From contig NZ_JAIUCZ020000014.1 of the NCBI RefSeq assembly GCF_020176955.2, positions 225,729 to 289,728 of the forward strand: a stretch of DNA of 64,000 nt, given 5' to 3'. Of the stretch, positions 45,931 to 55,088 are shown in pieces (position 1 is the stretch's first letter; each line of letters begins with the position of its first letter). This stretch comes from Nocardia sp. alder85J (lineage in GTDB: Bacteria; Actinomycetota; Actinomycetes; Mycobacteriales; Mycobacteriaceae). The notes beneath the pieces are model-generated. The model saw only the letters and a program-made list of their open reading frames with translations, ran no database searches and was not told the origin of the DNA. The position numbers and the translations under genes are program-made.

Positions 45931-46735
45931 GGTCTAATCTATAGCGGCTACGGCGTGGCGTCGGCAGAGACACGCGTCGGAGGCTCGCTGGCCTCGTTCA
46001 GATCAGCGCCTCGTGGCTGAGGGACCCAAGCTGGCCGACAGAGCTGCCGTTCGAAAGCGTTGCACCGCATCGCGGTTTGTGACGGCACACCGAGGCCTAC
46101 CTGACCGGATAGGTCGGTGATCAGCCCTCGGGTGTGGGTGGCATGCCGGTAGGCACGCAAGGCGAATGAGCAAGACACCGATGCAGCATGACAATTGGCG
46201 AGAAATTCTTTCCATTCCCGAATCACCACCGGGAGTGGGGCCACTAACGGTGGGTGCGAAACCCGTAGACAGACAGTGTGCCTGCGCGTTCTGATGGAGG
46301 AGAACACAGGTCCTCCCGACGAAAGGCGGGGGTGTCGTACCACTTCGGAGCAGTTCCGATTCGGTCGATACCGCGAAGTAGCGCACAGCGGAGCCGGCGA
46401 TGGTGCCGATGCAGCTGCCTTTCGCTGAATCTCTTCACTTACTGCAGAAGGTGTCTCTGCATATGATTTTCCTGTCAGCCGTTCATATCCTTGCCTGGAA
46501 CACGCCGGTCGTGCCCCACGCACATGCTGACTGTCTTGTGCGCAGCCGTGACGGCGATCGACGCGACGTACTGTTCACACGTCGGCGGCATCCCCTGGTC
46601 ACGGTAGTCCTGGATGAGGGCGGTTCCGCGCTATCAGAATCGTGCCGGCGACCGCGTGCGCAAGCGACCGCAGCCCATCGGGTTCCGGCGCCGGCCGATC
46701 ACGCACTGAGATGGTGCGCCAGGGCAACAGGTTCG
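45931..46735. other. upstream region of duplicated block, copy 1
   Basis: About 800 bp. It contains two stretches also found upstream of copy 2: 46221-46310 (like 56049-56136) and 46420-46472 (like 56345-56402). The latter surrounds an ATG at 46463 that corresponds to the real start at 56393. Here the following frame lacks the cysteine motifs of the copy 2 protein, so that gene seems lost. It is open into the next gene. Confidence 0.5.
46221..46310 (+). repeat. duplicated upstream segment, copy 1
   Basis: The stretch beginning AATCACCACCGGGAGTGGG aligns with 56049-56136, which begins AATCACCACTGGCAGTGGG, through GCGAAACCC to GTTCT. It belongs to the duplicated block that flanks the coupling-protein region. 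Confidence 0.55.
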
Positions 46736-47227
46736 GTGCGAGTACTCGTCACCCTGGTGTTGATCGGCGTGTCCACTATTGCCGTTGCCGTATATCGATC
46801 GAATAGCACTGTGTCGCAGTCGAATTCAGGCCGACGGTGCGGTGTAGGCATCTTGGGAGCGCCGTACGCGTCGGTCGATTCCTGTTCGGCGCCGGCGGTA
46901 TCGGTGGCTGCTGTGGTGACGGTGGCGGCGCCGTTGTTCGAACCCGCCTACCGGCACCGTGTCGGGGACTTGGTGGCGGGATGGTGGCCGGTCGCGGGTG
47001 TGGTGTGGGTGCGGTGGGCCGCTACCGGAATGCAGGTGATCGCCGACGTGCAGGTCACTGCCGAGGAGCATCCTGCCGACACGGCCTCGTCGGTGAGCCG
47101 CGTACTGGCGGTGACCCTGCACCCGAGCGGCGGTGAGTCGCTGATCCGGTTCGGCACCGATATGCGCGCTGTGCGTGCCGGCGTTGGTGGGTCGTGGCTG
47201 GTGGATTCGCTGGAGGTGCTGGCGTGA
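46736..47227 (+). CDS. membrane-anchored protein, paralog of 57471-58025
   Basis: The protein of about 163 residues has one N-terminal transmembrane helix (VLVTLVLIGVSTIAVAVY). An outside part follows with the shared pattern YASVDSCSAPAVSVAA, VWVRWAATGMQVIADVQVTA, EEHPADTASSVSRVL and GGSWLVDSLEV. The paralog at 57471-58025 has YARIDSCSAPAVLLAA, DDHPADTASSISRVL and GGSWLVDMVEVP. The layout recalls small NTF2-like conjugation accessory proteins, unproven. GTG at 46736 is the likely start, but the frame is open from 46463. Its last four bases overlap the next start (GTGA). Confidence 0.6.
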   Translation: MRVLVTLVLIGVSTIAVAVYRSNSTVSQSNSGRRCGVGILGAPYASVDSCSAPAVSVAAVVTVAAPLFEPAYRHRVGDLVAGWWPVAGVVWVRWAATGMQVIADVQVTAEEHPADTASSVSRVLAVTLHPSGGESLIRFGTDMRAVRAGVGGSWLVDSLEVLA

Positions 47228-48003
47228 GTGAGCCGGCCGAGGATCCCGGTGGGGAATTTCTGGCGTATCTGCATGCGGGGGCGACGCAGGTGACGTCGAC
47301 GGCGCTACGGGCGCGGGCGGTGCGGGAGCAGCGGCAGCGGGATCAGGTGCGGTCCCGGCGTAATCGTTTCTTCGACCTGTCGCAGGCGCGAGGTGACGCA
47401 CGGTCGGAGGCGGGCGCCGCGCGGCGCACAGCGGAGCACGAGGCCCGGATGCAGTTGCATCGAACGCGGTTGGCCGAGACGCTGGAACGGGTCCAGGCGG
47501 CGCAGGAGGCTCGCCGGTTCGCGGCCAGCGCGGGAGAAGCCCGGCAGTATCAGCATGAGTTCGATCAGGTGGTGGGCAGTTTCGCGGCTGCGGTCGCCAC
47601 CGAGGACCTCAGTCCGCAGCATGCGGAGTTGGCCCGGTTGATGGGCAAGCAGTTGCGGGAGCAGACGGGCCTGGACCCGGAGAAGGTCGCCGCCGACGCT
47701 CGGCAACGGTTCATCGAAGGTCCGGGTTGGGTCGATCTCGGCCACGTGGCCGCTGCGGAACTGGCAGAGGTCATGACCGAGATGCGTTTCGACGACGCCC
47801 GCGCCGACCGGCCCCAGCCGGCACCGGGCGGTGAGGGGACCGACATCGCGGAGCATCTCGCGCGGGCCCGGGTCGGGCATCCGCCATTGGCGGCGGACGC
47901 CGACGCGGTGTTCGTGCCGTCCGAGCGGGTCGAGGGACTCGACCTCGCTCCCCCGGCGGAGGTGATACCGGTGACCGAGCCGGATCGGGAGTTCGGGCCG
48001 TGA
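47224..48003 (+). CDS. coiled-coil protein, paralog of 58022-59215
   Basis: The 259-residue protein has an acidic N-terminus (DPGGEFLAYLHAGATQVTST) and a long Arg/Glu/Ala-rich coiled coil (about 30-110). A conserved domain follows (FDQVVGSFAAAVATEDLSPQ, LMGKQLREQTGLDPEKVAAD). The acidic tail contains VGHPPLAADADAVFVPSERV. The paralog 58022-59215 keeps all of these and repeats the tail unit. It is coupled to the preceding gene (GTGA). A role with the membrane protein encoded just before it is likely because the pair is duplicated as a unit. No known family. Confidence 0.65.
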   Translation: MSEPAEDPGGEFLAYLHAGATQVTSTALRARAVREQRQRDQVRSRRNRFFDLSQARGDARSEAGAARRTAEHEARMQLHRTRLAETLERVQAAQEARRFAASAGEARQYQHEFDQVVGSFAAAVATEDLSPQHAELARLMGKQLREQTGLDPEKVAADARQRFIEGPGWVDLGHVAAAELAEVMTEMRFDDARADRPQPAPGGEGTDIAEHLARARVGHPPLAADADAVFVPSERVEGLDLAPPAEVIPVTEPDREFGP

Positions 48004-48083
48004 GCGCGATTCTGACTCGCGAGTCTCGTTGCACGCCTGCGTCTGTGCCGTGGCGTCATGCCGTTGCCGTGGGGGAGTTGTGA
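48000..48083 (+). CDS. bridging micro-ORF (27 codons)
   Basis: GTG at 48000 overlaps the previous stop (GTGA), and its TGA at 48081-48083 overlaps the coupling-protein ATG (TGATG). The peptide has no recognised motif. It may serve to pass ribosomes on to the next gene rather than to make a stable product. Confidence 0.4.
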   Translation: MSAILTRESRCTPASVPWRHAVAVGEL

Positions 48084-49942
48084 TGGCGTCGCGGCAGACC
48101 CGTCGTCGTGACAAGTCCGGCTTGTCGGAGGAAGGGTGGCTGCTGGCCGGGTTGCTGGTGGTGCTGGGTGCGCTCCTGCTGGTGTGGGTGGCGTGGGTGA
48201 TCGGGTGCCTGTGGGCAGGTGTGCCGGTCAGCGTGAACCCGTTCGCGGCGCTGGTGGAGGTGGCCGCCGGCCGGCGACGGTGGCCCCCGCAGGCCAGTAT
48301 CGCCGCGGGTGCGGTCGCGGTCGCGGCGGGCGTGGGGGCCCGGTGGGGCGGGCGCCGGTGGCGGGGCCGGTCACCGCTGGATGCGGCGGCGCGGACGATG
48401 CAACCGACGGGCACGCTGACCGGGGTCACCGGCGACGACATGACCGCGCTGGCGGCGCGGCTGCTCGCCGACGCGCCACCGCAGGCGCGGGCACGGGTGG
48501 GAGTGTCGTTGGGCCGCACCGTGTCCGGGAATCGCCCGGTGTATCTGAGCTGGGAGATGCCCGCCACGATCGTCAGCGGCACCCGGACGGGGAAGACGAT
48601 GGCCTGGGCGATTCCCGCGGTTTTGGACGCGCCGGGGCCGGTGCTGTCGACGAGCAACAAACCGGATTTGCTCGTGCATACCCGGCTGGGCCGCGAACGG
48701 AAGGGCCGTGTGTGGTTGTGTGATCTGCAGGGGATCACCGGTCGCCCGCAGCTGGGGTTCTGGGTGGACTACTTGGCCCGGGTGACGTCGATGGCCGCCG
48801 CCCGGAAGCTGGCGTCGTTCTTCGCGACCGCGTCCAGAGAGCCTGGGGCGCGAGTGGATTCGTATTTCGACGGGGGCGCGGTGGAATTGCTCGCGTTGTA
48901 CATGCTCGCGGCGGCCCGCGCGGGCGGGGACTTGCTGCATGTGGCGGAATGGCTGGGCCGGGATCAAGATCAGACCCCGCAGTTGATCCTCACGCGTTTC
49001 TCCGATATCCGTGCCGCGCAACGTATCACGGAGATGCAGTCGGTCACGGCCCGCCAGCGCGACGGCCTGTTCGACATGGCACGGCGCTTTCTTAACGTTC
49101 TGTCGGATCAATCCTATGCGATCGTCGCGACGCCGCCGGCGCGGCGGCGGATCAGCGTGCACGGCGATGCGCGCAGCGGGATCAGCATCGATGTCGACCG
49201 TGGTCCGGTGACCCACCAGCTGCCACGGTTCGACCCAGTGGCGTTTGTGACGTCGACGGACAGTTTGTATCCGTTGTCGATGGAGGGCGCCGACAGTGCC
49301 GCGCCACTGATGACCGCGCTGGTGGGCCAAGTGCTGGAAGCCGCGCTGGCGGTGGCCCGATCACGCCCGAGTGGCCGGTTGGCGGTGCCGCTGGTGGGGG
49401 TGCTGGACGAGGCCGCCAACTGCTGCAAGCTCAGCGAGTTGCCCAACTACTACACCTATGCCGGGGGTCACGGGGTCGTCCTGATGACGTTCCTGCAGGT
49501 CTTGGAGCAGGGCCGGCAGATCTGGGGCGAAGAGGGCTTGAACAAGATGTTCGCCCAATCCGTCGAAGCGTACGGCGGCGGGATCGGCGACGTCACCTAT
49601 CTGAAACGGTGGTCGGACCTCATCGGTTTGCACGATGTGTCCGACCGGTCGGTCAGCTCCGGGCGCGGCGGCAGCGTCACCCGGTCCTGGCGCGCGGAAC
49701 CGATCCTCGACGCCAGCGAACTGGCGGCGCTGCCGAAAGACCGGGCGATCATCCGGATCCCCGGCAACAAACCCGTCCTGTGTCGCAAGGTCTGGTGGCA
49801 GGACACCGAACACGCCGCCGTGATCACCGAATCGCTGCGCCGCTACAGCGGCGCCGACTCGATGGCCTCACATCAGCATCCGGGTGGTCCCGGGCAGGGG
49901 ACCGCACTGGACCGGATAGATCCAGGCGGGTGGGAGTTGTGA
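48083..49942 (+). CDS. TraG/VirD4-type coupling ATPase
   Basis: The 619-residue protein has two N-terminal hydrophobic segments (about 18-45 and 72-90). Walker A is GTRTGKT near 165-171. DLQGITGRPQLGFWVDYLAR follows as the family's DPQG-type segment, with Walker B VGVLDEAAN near 438-445 and the TraD/TraG C-terminal region LMTFLQVLEQGRQIWGEEGL. Such proteins bring DNA-protein substrates to a type IV secretion channel. GGGGAG precedes the ATG. The next gene overlaps its stop (GTGA). No VirB4 or relaxase gene is visible in the window. Confidence 0.88.
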   Translation: MASRQTRRRDKSGLSEEGWLLAGLLVVLGALLLVWVAWVIGCLWAGVPVSVNPFAALVEVAAGRRRWPPQASIAAGAVAVAAGVGARWGGRRWRGRSPLDAAARTMQPTGTLTGVTGDDMTALAARLLADAPPQARARVGVSLGRTVSGNRPVYLSWEMPATIVSGTRTGKTMAWAIPAVLDAPGPVLSTSNKPDLLVHTRLGRERKGRVWLCDLQGITGRPQLGFWVDYLARVTSMAAARKLASFFATASREPGARVDSYFDGGAVELLALYMLAAARAGGDLLHVAEWLGRDQDQTPQLILTRFSDIRAAQRITEMQSVTARQRDGLFDMARRFLNVLSDQSYAIVATPPARRRISVHGDARSGISIDVDRGPVTHQLPRFDPVAFVTSTDSLYPLSMEGADSAAPLMTALVGQVLEAALAVARSRPSGRLAVPLVGVLDEAANCCKLSELPNYYTYAGGHGVVLMTFLQVLEQGRQIWGEEGLNKMFAQSVEAYGGGIGDVTYLKRWSDLIGLHDVSDRSVSSGRGGSVTRSWRAEPILDASELAALPKDRAIIRIPGNKPVLCRKVWWQDTEHAAVITESLRRYSGADSMASHQHPGGPGQGTALDRIDPGGWEL

Positions 49943-50373
49943 GCGCCCCGGACGAGCCGCCGCCGCCGGAGTTCGAGGTGTTCCACGACTGGGTCCAGGA
50001 GTGGCTGACACAGGTGGTGTCGCGGCGGTTGCTGACGGGGAACCGAGAAGGCACCTACACGTGGTGTGCGCAGTGGTGGCGTCACACCGAAGTGTGTTTC
50101 CGGCTCGCGGCGATGCATCAGGGCTGGGAAGAAGCACGGGTCAAGGGCGGTTCGGCGATGAGCAGCTGGTGCGTCTACCACCTGGACCCGCAACTGCGCG
50201 TGCTGCTCGACGCCGCCAACGGGCCCCTGTGGCGCTGCATCCCCGATCACCACGTCAGCGAACAGACCCTGCCCACCGAACCCGTCCCGGCCGGCTGGTT
50301 CGACATCCACGACGACAGCCCGGACCCCGCGCTCGAGCCGACAACCTGGCCCCTCACCGATAGCGAGGAGTGA
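49939..50373 (+). CDS. DUF4913-family protein
   Basis: The 144-residue product contains FHDWVQEWLTQVVSRRL, TYTWCAQWWRHTEVCFRLAA and MSSWCVYHLDPQLRVLLDA, the pattern of DUF4913. This family is common beside TraG-like genes on actinobacterial conjugative elements. Its function is unknown. The GTG start overlaps the coupling-protein stop, so the two are translated together. Confidence 0.8.
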   Translation: MSAPDEPPPPEFEVFHDWVQEWLTQVVSRRLLTGNREGTYTWCAQWWRHTEVCFRLAAMHQGWEEARVKGGSAMSSWCVYHLDPQLRVLLDAANGPLWRCIPDHHVSEQTLPTEPVPAGWFDIHDDSPDPALEPTTWPLTDSEE

Positions 50374-50377
50374 ACCC

Positions 50378-50662
50378 ATGCCTGACAACGACTTCCCGGC
50401 CCCGCCACCGGATCCACTGGTTGCCCTCGGCGACCAGCTGGATAGGTATCGGCGGCTGGCCGGTCCGGATCGCCTGCTCGGAGACCGTTTAGGTGACCGT
50501 GACGCGCACCGGCTCGAACGCGGCGCGTTCCTGCGAGTGATGGCCGGCCACCATCCACCGCCTGCAGCCCCATCACCGGAGATACTCCCGGATGCACCGG
50601 TGCCACCCGGAGTGGCCGACACGGTCGAACCGTACACGGAGGCCGGTCATGAGCTCGACTGA
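50378..50662 (+). CDS. small hypothetical protein of conjugation block
   Basis: The 94-residue product starts at an ATG 5 bases after the previous stop, with GAGGAG upstream. It is helical in the middle (LVALGDQLDRYRRLAGPDRL) and Pro-rich at the end. Its last residues, YTEAGHELD, resemble the ending of the next protein (YRETGHDLG). Its stop lies 14 bases inside the next gene. No family is recognised. Confidence 0.55.
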   Translation: MPDNDFPAPPPDPLVALGDQLDRYRRLAGPDRLLGDRLGDRDAHRLERGAFLRVMAGHHPPPAAPSPEILPDAPVPPGVADTVEPYTEAGHELD

Positions 50663-51503
50663 ACCGGCCGATCCCGATCGGGGAGAACAGCACTCGGTCC
50701 CGGCGGACAACCCACGCGAAGAAGCGATGCGGTCAGCATTCACCGCGTGGTTCGGCATCCAGGAAGCCCTCACCGCGGCCGACGACGCCGGCGAGCGCAC
50801 GCAGTTGCGCGAACAGGCCGCCGCTGTTGCCGCTGCGTGGGAGACCGGGCCGGACGCGGCCGAGTGGCGGTGGTTACGTGACACCGCCGATGCCTGGCGT
50901 GTCGCCCCCGACCGGATGCGGACCCTCACCGATGACGTCCGCCACGACCTGGTCGTCGGGCAATCCACGCACACCCGCGCTCAGTATCGCAGCCTCGACC
51001 AAGTGGGCAGACTTCTCGACACCGTCTATGTCCAGCAGACACAGTGGCGCGACGAACATGTGGCACTCGCTGCCCGGCACGGCCGCCTCGACGCGCAACT
51101 GCACGCCGCCAACCACCCCGGCCTCGCCGACCGGATCCGCGACGCGAAATCCCGCGCCTGGGACACCATCTGGGGCGACAACACCGACAACTGGTCTCCC
51201 ACCCGCCGCGCCTGGGAAAACTCCTACGCGATGGACCCGGCCAACCGCGACCAAGAACGCGCAACCTACCTGTCCGCGTACACCACCGAATCACAACGCC
51301 TGGCCCGGGCACGCACCACCGGTACGGACGCACCGGTGATGGAAAGGGACCCCGACAGGACGCGTGTCGAACGCCTGCTGACGGCCACCACCGCAGTGCC
51401 TTCCGCCTCGACCGCTGCGCCGAACGTCGAGCCGGATCCCGCGGCCACGACGGCACTCGACACATATCCCGCCTACCGTGAGACCGGTCATGACCTCGGC
51501 TGA
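50649..51503 (+). CDS. hypothetical helical protein of conjugation block
   Basis: The 284-residue protein is largely alpha-helical and charged (AFTAWFGIQEALTAADDAGE, QAAAVAAAWETGPDAAEWRW, WDTIWGDNTDNWSPTRRAWE). It has no transmembrane segment or known domain. ATG at 50649 has GGAGG upstream and overlaps the previous gene. Its C-terminus YRETGHDLG echoes that of the previous protein. It may be a substrate or scaffold of the secretion system (inference). Confidence 0.6.
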   Translation: MSSTEPADPDRGEQHSVPADNPREEAMRSAFTAWFGIQEALTAADDAGERTQLREQAAAVAAAWETGPDAAEWRWLRDTADAWRVAPDRMRTLTDDVRHDLVVGQSTHTRAQYRSLDQVGRLLDTVYVQQTQWRDEHVALAARHGRLDAQLHAANHPGLADRIRDAKSRAWDTIWGDNTDNWSPTRRAWENSYAMDPANRDQERATYLSAYTTESQRLARARTTGTDAPVMERDPDRTRVERLLTATTAVPSASTAAPNVEPDPAATTALDTYPAYRETGHDLG

Positions 51504-51558
51504 CACCATGCCGCAGGGCATCACGACACGCGGTGACAATCACTGGCACGCTCCATGA
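51490..51558 (+). CDS. bridging micro-ORF (22 codons)
   Basis: ATG at 51490 lies inside the end of the preceding gene, and its TGA overlaps the next start (ATGA at 51555). It is one of three such short frames in the block (48000-48083, 54124-54204). No motif. Confidence 0.4.
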   Translation: MTSADTMPQGITTRGDNHWHAP

Positions 51559-53129
51559 GTCCCAGCCCGGAGGCCAGCGACGACGTCCCTGGGCCGATCG
51601 TGCACGAGGATCCGCGCATGGTCGACCGCACCCGCTACCGCGTCGTGATCGGCGAGGTCGGCCAGTTCGACCGCGCCATCCGCACCGGCGGTGTCCTGCG
51701 GGTGGCCGGGACGAACTCCCTGCCTGCCGCGTACGCGTGGATCTCCGACCGGCTGGCCGAGTACGCGGACGCCCGGGCCACCGATCGCAGCGCGTGGGGT
51801 GCACGGGTGACCGTCCTCGATATCGACCACGACCTCGGCACCGTGACGGTGCTGTCGTCGCTGCACGGCTACCCAGAACAGTTGCGCGACCGCGCAACAG
51901 CGCTCACGTCCGGTCATGCGCCCAGCGACATGGACACGGCCGATTTGCATCGACCGTATCGGGCCCGCTTCTACAACGCCTTCGACAGCGTGACATTGCA
52001 GTCACCGGCATTCGCCACCGAGGCCGCAGCACGGCTATGGCTTGACAACCGCGCCGAAGCACATTTGTCCGATCCTGTCGAAGCGACGATCACCCGCCTG
52101 GACCCCACCAGCGGCTGGCCTCGGCCGGTTACGGAACTGGGCAGCGACGGCCTGGTATTCGGCGCGATGGTCAGTAACGATCTGAACTACCTGACACAGG
52201 CCGACGATGCCTTCTTCGAGGCGCTCACACGGCAGGGCGTGCACACCGGCACGTCCTTCAGTGGTCGCAGCCAGCATTCCGCACGCGAACTGTTCCTCGC
52301 CACGCTCTACCGGGACCGGCTGGCACATCACGACCCGACAGCCGCCTCACAGCTTGCTCAGGAGCGCGGGGGCGCCGGTGCACGAGAATTCCCGCTCCTG
52401 GACACCTACCGTATGGCCGATCCACACGTTGCCGCGCCGAGCTGGGTGGACGCACTGGTACACCGTGCCGACGATGAGCGGGATCGAACTCTGGCGTCGA
52501 GCCACCGGATCATGTTCGCCGACGCCAACGACCCGTCACGCTTGATCGAGGTGAGATGGCAGCCCGAGCAACCCGGGGCATCCAGGCAAGGGTGGTATGC
52601 CACGGAATCGGTCGACACACCGGACGGGCCCCGCTTCGTGGTAGCACTGGGCCGTCGGGACACCAGCATCGCCTTGCTCAACATGCTCGAACGCCCGATG
52701 ATCGGATTCGACACCATCCAGCCGACCTCTCGCACCGCGATCGCGATCCCCCGCGACCGGTGGCACGAGATCTTCCAGATCGGCATGCAGCACAGCCACG
52801 TCATCGCCGCTGCCACGGTTGTCGCCCGGCAAGCCGATACCCTCCGAAAACCGGTGGGCACCACCGCAACCGCCCCTGATGACCACAACATCAATCGCGT
52901 TGCCAGCACCGAACCGGCGTTCGACCTCTGGCGGGACGGCCTGTTCCCAGGAATGCGCGTCAGCGACGCAGAGCGCCAGCGCATCACAGATCTCCTCGGT
53001 GCCGCGCGCAGCAACCACCCTCGCGGCCTTGACAACGACTCCGCTGCGGGCACGAGTGCCCACGCAGAGGACGCGGCGATCGACACCACTAGCCAGCGCC
53101 CCGCCGGAACGGAGTACGACATTGACTGA
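51555..53129 (+). CDS. large hypothetical protein of conjugation block
   Basis: The 524-residue protein has an alpha/beta composition with no transmembrane segment and no motif I recognise. Segments such as RYRVVIGEVGQFDRAIRTGG, RVTVLDIDHDLGTVTVLSSL and RARFYNAFDSVTLQSPAFAT suggest several small folded domains, and IAIPRDRWHEIFQIGMQHSH lies near residue 395. The start overlaps the micro-ORF stop. The ending EYDID is acidic. It could be a large DNA-processing or cargo protein, but this is unsupported. Confidence 0.6.
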   Translation: MSPSPEASDDVPGPIVHEDPRMVDRTRYRVVIGEVGQFDRAIRTGGVLRVAGTNSLPAAYAWISDRLAEYADARATDRSAWGARVTVLDIDHDLGTVTVLSSLHGYPEQLRDRATALTSGHAPSDMDTADLHRPYRARFYNAFDSVTLQSPAFATEAAARLWLDNRAEAHLSDPVEATITRLDPTSGWPRPVTELGSDGLVFGAMVSNDLNYLTQADDAFFEALTRQGVHTGTSFSGRSQHSARELFLATLYRDRLAHHDPTAASQLAQERGGAGAREFPLLDTYRMADPHVAAPSWVDALVHRADDERDRTLASSHRIMFADANDPSRLIEVRWQPEQPGASRQGWYATESVDTPDGPRFVVALGRRDTSIALLNMLERPMIGFDTIQPTSRTAIAIPRDRWHEIFQIGMQHSHVIAAATVVARQADTLRKPVGTTATAPDDHNINRVASTEPAFDLWRDGLFPGMRVSDAERQRITDLLGAARSNHPRGLDNDSAAGTSAHAEDAAIDTTSQRPAGTEYDID

Positions 53130-53545
53130 TCTTCGAATCCTTGCAGGGATAAGTCCGGGTCGTTGCGACAACCCGGACAGGAAGCCTCTCACCTTCTCAC
53201 GATCCAACAGCACCGTACTGCGTGCTCTTCCTGGTGACTGCGTCGAACCCGCGCGAGCCAAGATCATCGGCTCGGCCCGGTCCCGCGTGAAGAGTCGAAC
53301 GCCTTCACGCGGTCGTGTCCTTCTCCGAGACCGAGAAAATGTTGCTCACCTCCTGGCCGCAGTTCGACGATATCAGCAGTGCCGCAACAACATACGAAGG
53401 AAAGGATAGTTCTCATGATTGAGTTCGACTGTCTCAGCACGCATTCGCCGAGAGCTCGCTGGCGACACGTCATCGAGAACGCCGTAATCAGAACGAGCGA
53501 CCGCGCCCGGTCAGATCGAATGTCGACGGCCACGGCGCCGGGGCG
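53130..53545. other. intergenic break in the conjugation block
   Basis: About 415 bp, the only long gap in the block. It holds a strong hairpin at 53153-53178 and an open frame (to 53409) with no recognised motif. It may separate two transcription units. Confidence 0.45.
53153..53178. terminator. 8-bp hairpin after the large hypothetical gene
   Basis: GTCCGGGT (53153-53160) and ACCCGGAC (53171-53178) form a perfect GC-rich stem with a 10-nt loop, 23 bases after the stop codon. It lacks a T-run but is well placed to end transcription or protect mRNA. Confidence 0.45.
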
Positions 53546-54106
53546 GTGACGGTCGTGCTCAGCACACAAAATCGCTTCCGCGTGGCTGCGGAGGTGGACG
53601 CCGCGGCGGTGGCGGTCTCAGCGGCGGTGCTGGTCGGCACGCCACGCGATATCGCCTCCGCGCGGTCGCGACTTCAGCGTGCCGAACGAGCCGCGACAGC
53701 GAGCGAGGCAGACAACTCCACCGAATTGCCTCCAGGGCAACCGATCCTGTGGATCAACACGTTCGCGGCGAACTCCGGCGAACCGATCGGAATCCTGGAG
53801 GGCCGAATCGTCGCGGAGACCGTCCCGCTGAGCTTGCTGACCGGCCGCCTCGAACGGCGCTATCTCGCGATGATCGAGGCGCCGTGGGGTGGCGAAGCCG
53901 AACATCTGATCCGCGAAGAAGACGTCATCGCGGTACCGGATCATCCGCCCCGCCTAGAAACACAAGCGGGGCACACCAAAGGCACCAACATTGCGGACCT
54001 GATTGCGACCGCGTTCACAGACACCGGGCCCGTTCCCGGGACCGCCGACACCGGCAGACCGCCCCCGCAGGCAGGACCGAACCCTGACTACGGACTCGAC
54101 TTATGA
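53546..54106 (+). CDS. hypothetical protein of conjugation block
   Basis: The 186-residue product starts at a GTG. It has an Ala-rich helical N-terminus (VAAEVDAAAVAVSAAVLVGT), a beta-rich middle (PILWINTFAANSGEPIGILE, RYLAMIEAPWGGEAEHLI) and a Pro-rich tail ending PDYGLDL. No known family or membrane segment. A short direct repeat, ACGGACTCGACTT / ACGGAGTCGACTT, spans its stop and the next start. Confidence 0.55.
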   Translation: MTVVLSTQNRFRVAAEVDAAAVAVSAAVLVGTPRDIASARSRLQRAERAATASEADNSTELPPGQPILWINTFAANSGEPIGILEGRIVAETVPLSLLTGRLERRYLAMIEAPWGGEAEHLIREEDVIAVPDHPPRLETQAGHTKGTNIADLIATAFTDTGPVPGTADTGRPPPQAGPNPDYGLDL

Positions 54107-54123
54107 GGTTACGGAGTCGACTT

Positions 54124-54204
54124 GTGAACTCGATCGGGATCCCTGAGCGCCGTGGTTCACGGTTACCGGATCCACCCGCGGCGAGACAGCAGTGGTGGCG
54201 ATGA
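54124..54204 (+). CDS. bridging micro-ORF (26 codons)
   Basis: GTG at 54124 to TGA at 54202-54204, which overlaps the next ATG (54201). The peptide is Arg/Pro-rich and has no recognised motif. It is the third bridging short frame in the block. Confidence 0.35.
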   Translation: MNSIGIPERRGSRLPDPPAARQQWWR

Positions 54205-55088
54205 GTAAGCCGAGCCGGATCCAATTGAAGCTGCTCAAAGCGATCGGTACCCAGGCCCAGTCCGTATTCACCGATACCCGAACCACGCAGGAAGCAGACC
54301 GGGAGGGCCGACCGCTGCCGGTGGGGTGGTACGAGGACGTGCGGCGCCGCGGTGAACTGCGAGGAGCGCTCGACAACGCAGCGGCGGCCGGCGCTGTGCC
54401 ACCGGAATGGATCGATCAGGTGCGTACCCGGGGCGAGCTGGGCATGGCATGGCGGCACGACCTGCATTGGCGCGAGCCTGCACCGATCGACCGGGCCGCG
54501 CTGGTCTCGCAGCTGGGATCGGATGTGCTCGGTGTGCTCGGGATGGCCGCGGTCGGCGCCGCCTACGGTGAGCGGGGCGCACGCAGCGAGGTCGGCACCG
54601 CGCGACTGTTCGACACCAAGCTCAGACTGCTCGGTGAGCGGGTGCGAGCATTATCGACCCTGCTGGCAGTGACCGCGCAGGAAGCCGCGCCGTGGCACGA
54701 GGATCGGCTGCTCTCCGCGGTGGCCCGAACTGTGAGTCACGCCGGCCCGGACGAGGTCGCCACGTGGTGGCGTTCCTACGCGAGTGCTGATCGGGGGTCG
54801 TACGAAGGGCAGGCGCGCGCCCTGGCACATGCCGGCATCACCGCCGCCGATGCCGCACCTACGCTGCCGCCGCCGGAGCAGATTGTCGCGCGGATGCACG
54901 ATCTCCTCACCGCCGGCCCCGGCCCGGACCGCCACCACAGCGCAGCCCCGAAACAGATCGCGGTCATCGTCGGGACGGCTTTCCCCTATGACGCCCGCCC
55001 ACAGTCACGCGTCCCGGACGCTCCGGACAGTCTGCTTCCCTCGCACGCCGGAGCACAGCCGATATCGGACCGAGAGGCCGGACTGTGA
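54201..55088 (+). CDS. hypothetical protein of conjugation block
   Basis: The 295-residue protein begins SKPSRIQLKLLKAIGTQAQS and contains two similar short units (GWYEDVRRRGELRGALDNAA and EWIDQVRTRGELGMAWRHDL). It then has a helical stretch with SQLGSDVLGVLGMAAVGAAY that may be membrane-associated, and a Pro-rich tail ending SDREAGL. ATG overlaps the micro-ORF stop; its own stop overlaps the next GTG (GTGA). No known family. Confidence 0.6.
   Translation: MSKPSRIQLKLLKAIGTQAQSVFTDTRTTQEADREGRPLPVGWYEDVRRRGELRGALDNAAAAGAVPPEWIDQVRTRGELGMAWRHDLHWREPAPIDRAALVSQLGSDVLGVLGMAAVGAAYGERGARSEVGTARLFDTKLRLLGERVRALSTLLAVTAQEAAPWHEDRLLSAVARTVSHAGPDEVATWWRSYASADRGSYEGQARALAHAGITAADAAPTLPPPEQIVARMHDLLTAGPGPDRHHSAAPKQIAVIVGTAFPYDARPQSRVPDAPDSLLPSHAGAQPISDREAGL

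Noticed and set aside
47305..48738. 477-codon minus-strand frame opposite the coiled-coil and coupling-protein genes
   Set aside because: Antisense shadow; the plus-strand genes have overlapping starts, Walker motifs and a paralog.
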